Assembly: GCA_002633005.1 (NCBI GenBank)
Contig: NMRA01000009.1
Span: 1,522,761-1,570,696 of the forward strand
Source of the DNA: Phoronis australis
Lineage: Eukaryota > Phoronida > Phoronidae
Direction: 5' to 3'
DNA: 47,936 nt
Shown: piece by piece, positions 47,345 through 47,936 of the stretch
Numbering within the stretch: position 1 is the first letter of the stretch
How the letters are laid out: every line of letters starts with the position of its first letter
Notes under the pieces: model-generated
The model's database searches: none
What the model was told of the DNA's origin: nothing
Seen by the model: only the letters and a program-made list of their open reading frames with translations
Position numbers and translations under genes: made by a program

Positions 47345-47936
47345 TGGTGAATGTTGGCCAATTCCCCTTTTGTCCACTGACGTCACAAGCATACTGGCGC
47401 CCCCAGTGGAGGCCCTGAGAACTCGTAAATAAACCGAGTTCATGAACCCGGTAGTATCCAGCCTAGCCGAGCCAAGCTGGCGAACAGACTTGTATTTATT
47501 GTGGGACGTTGAGTATCGCTTTTTTCTAAAAACATAATGCATGGTATATAATAATGAATGGTGTATAGTACCAATTAATTATGATTGAAAGATTCCTTTT
47601 TAGTCGAGCGTAAACGAGGCTATTTCGCGTGGGGATAAAACTTTGGCTTTGCCGGCGTGTGTAACACAGAAGAACAGTTGGATCGTGTTGCAGGATAGCT
47701 AGAATGAATATTCCAATTTTCTTAATTTATTGGAACAATATTGATTTTCTGAGAAGTATGACATGCAACATTATTTAAAAAACACACTAAAACATAGCGA
47801 CTCTGGAAAAATCATAAAAAATACTTTAACCACAGTCGCCAACATGCTTGTTTACGAGTTCTCAGGGCCTCCACTGGGGGGCGCCAGTATGCTTGTGACG
47901 TCAGTGGACAAAAGGGGAATTGGCCAACATTCACCA
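47345..47936. mobile_element. TIR element with 85 bp near-identical inverted repeats, 592 bp
   Basis: The left TIR (47345-47429) starts tggtgaatgttggccaattc. The right TIR (47851-47936) is its reverse complement with a single extra base in a C run (cgccccc versus cgcccccc). Each contains gacgtcac and cgccagtatgcttg. The element, as far as seen, fills the window to its last base, so the target duplication and possibly more TIR lie outside. The interior is AT-rich, without ORFs. The near-identity implies recent insertion or strong arm homogenisation. Confidence 0.9.

Overview
The window is AT-rich animal (metazoan) nuclear DNA. Two intron-containing genes of conserved animal families are recognisable, separated by long non-coding stretches and many decayed or nested transposable elements. 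There is no bacterial-style gene density, operon or CRISPR array. An invertebrate, possibly a marine deuterostome, is my guess from the compact two- and three-exon genes and the variety of class I and class II elements. I cannot name the species.

Host genes. (1) A neurocalcin/hippocalcin-type neuronal calcium sensor lies on the + strand. Its two coding exons (15540-15917 and 24186-24383) are separated by an 8.3 kb intron and encode 191 aa; an upstream non-coding exon is implied by a splice acceptor just before 15484. (2) A DUSP23-type small dual-specificity phosphatase lies on the - strand. Its three coding exons (34960-34789, 32602-32499, 29872-29684) encode 154 aa with an intact HCX5R active site. 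The two genes are convergent, with about 5.3 kb between their stop codons. Nothing suggests a functional link between them.

Mobile and repeated DNA. Three copies of one repeat family are present: about 17475-18989 (+, inside the calcium-sensor intron), about 36777-38070 (-), and a degraded + remnant near 690-1230. The two good copies share a left-end hairpin, a GTCC-rich block, related ~150 bp monomers arranged as a ~450 bp higher-order repeat, a right-end inverted motif and a right-end short hairpin. I interpret these as a Helentron/HINE-like non-autonomous element. TIR elements lie at 4420-5890 (7-8 bp flanking repeat), 30073-30492, 38479-38732, 39168-39328 (5 bp TSD), 43916-45497 (TTAA TSD) and 47345-47936 (85 bp near-identical TIRs). 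A - strand non-LTR retrotransposon remnant (RT motifs at 38145-39489) is broken by two of these. A decayed Ty3/gypsy-like LTR element (39608 to about 46760) keeps gag, a zinc knuckle and an integrase core. It has lost protease, RT and RNase H, and it carries the TTAA element.

Other items are a 29 bp minisatellite at 2706-2942, a tRNA-derived SINE-like sequence near 1494-1560, long perfect hairpins, and a few open segments with exon-like features that I cannot assign. I found no convincing new multi-gene system. The most interesting material is the repeat family with higher-order monomer structure, the datable nested insertions, and the possible extra exons.
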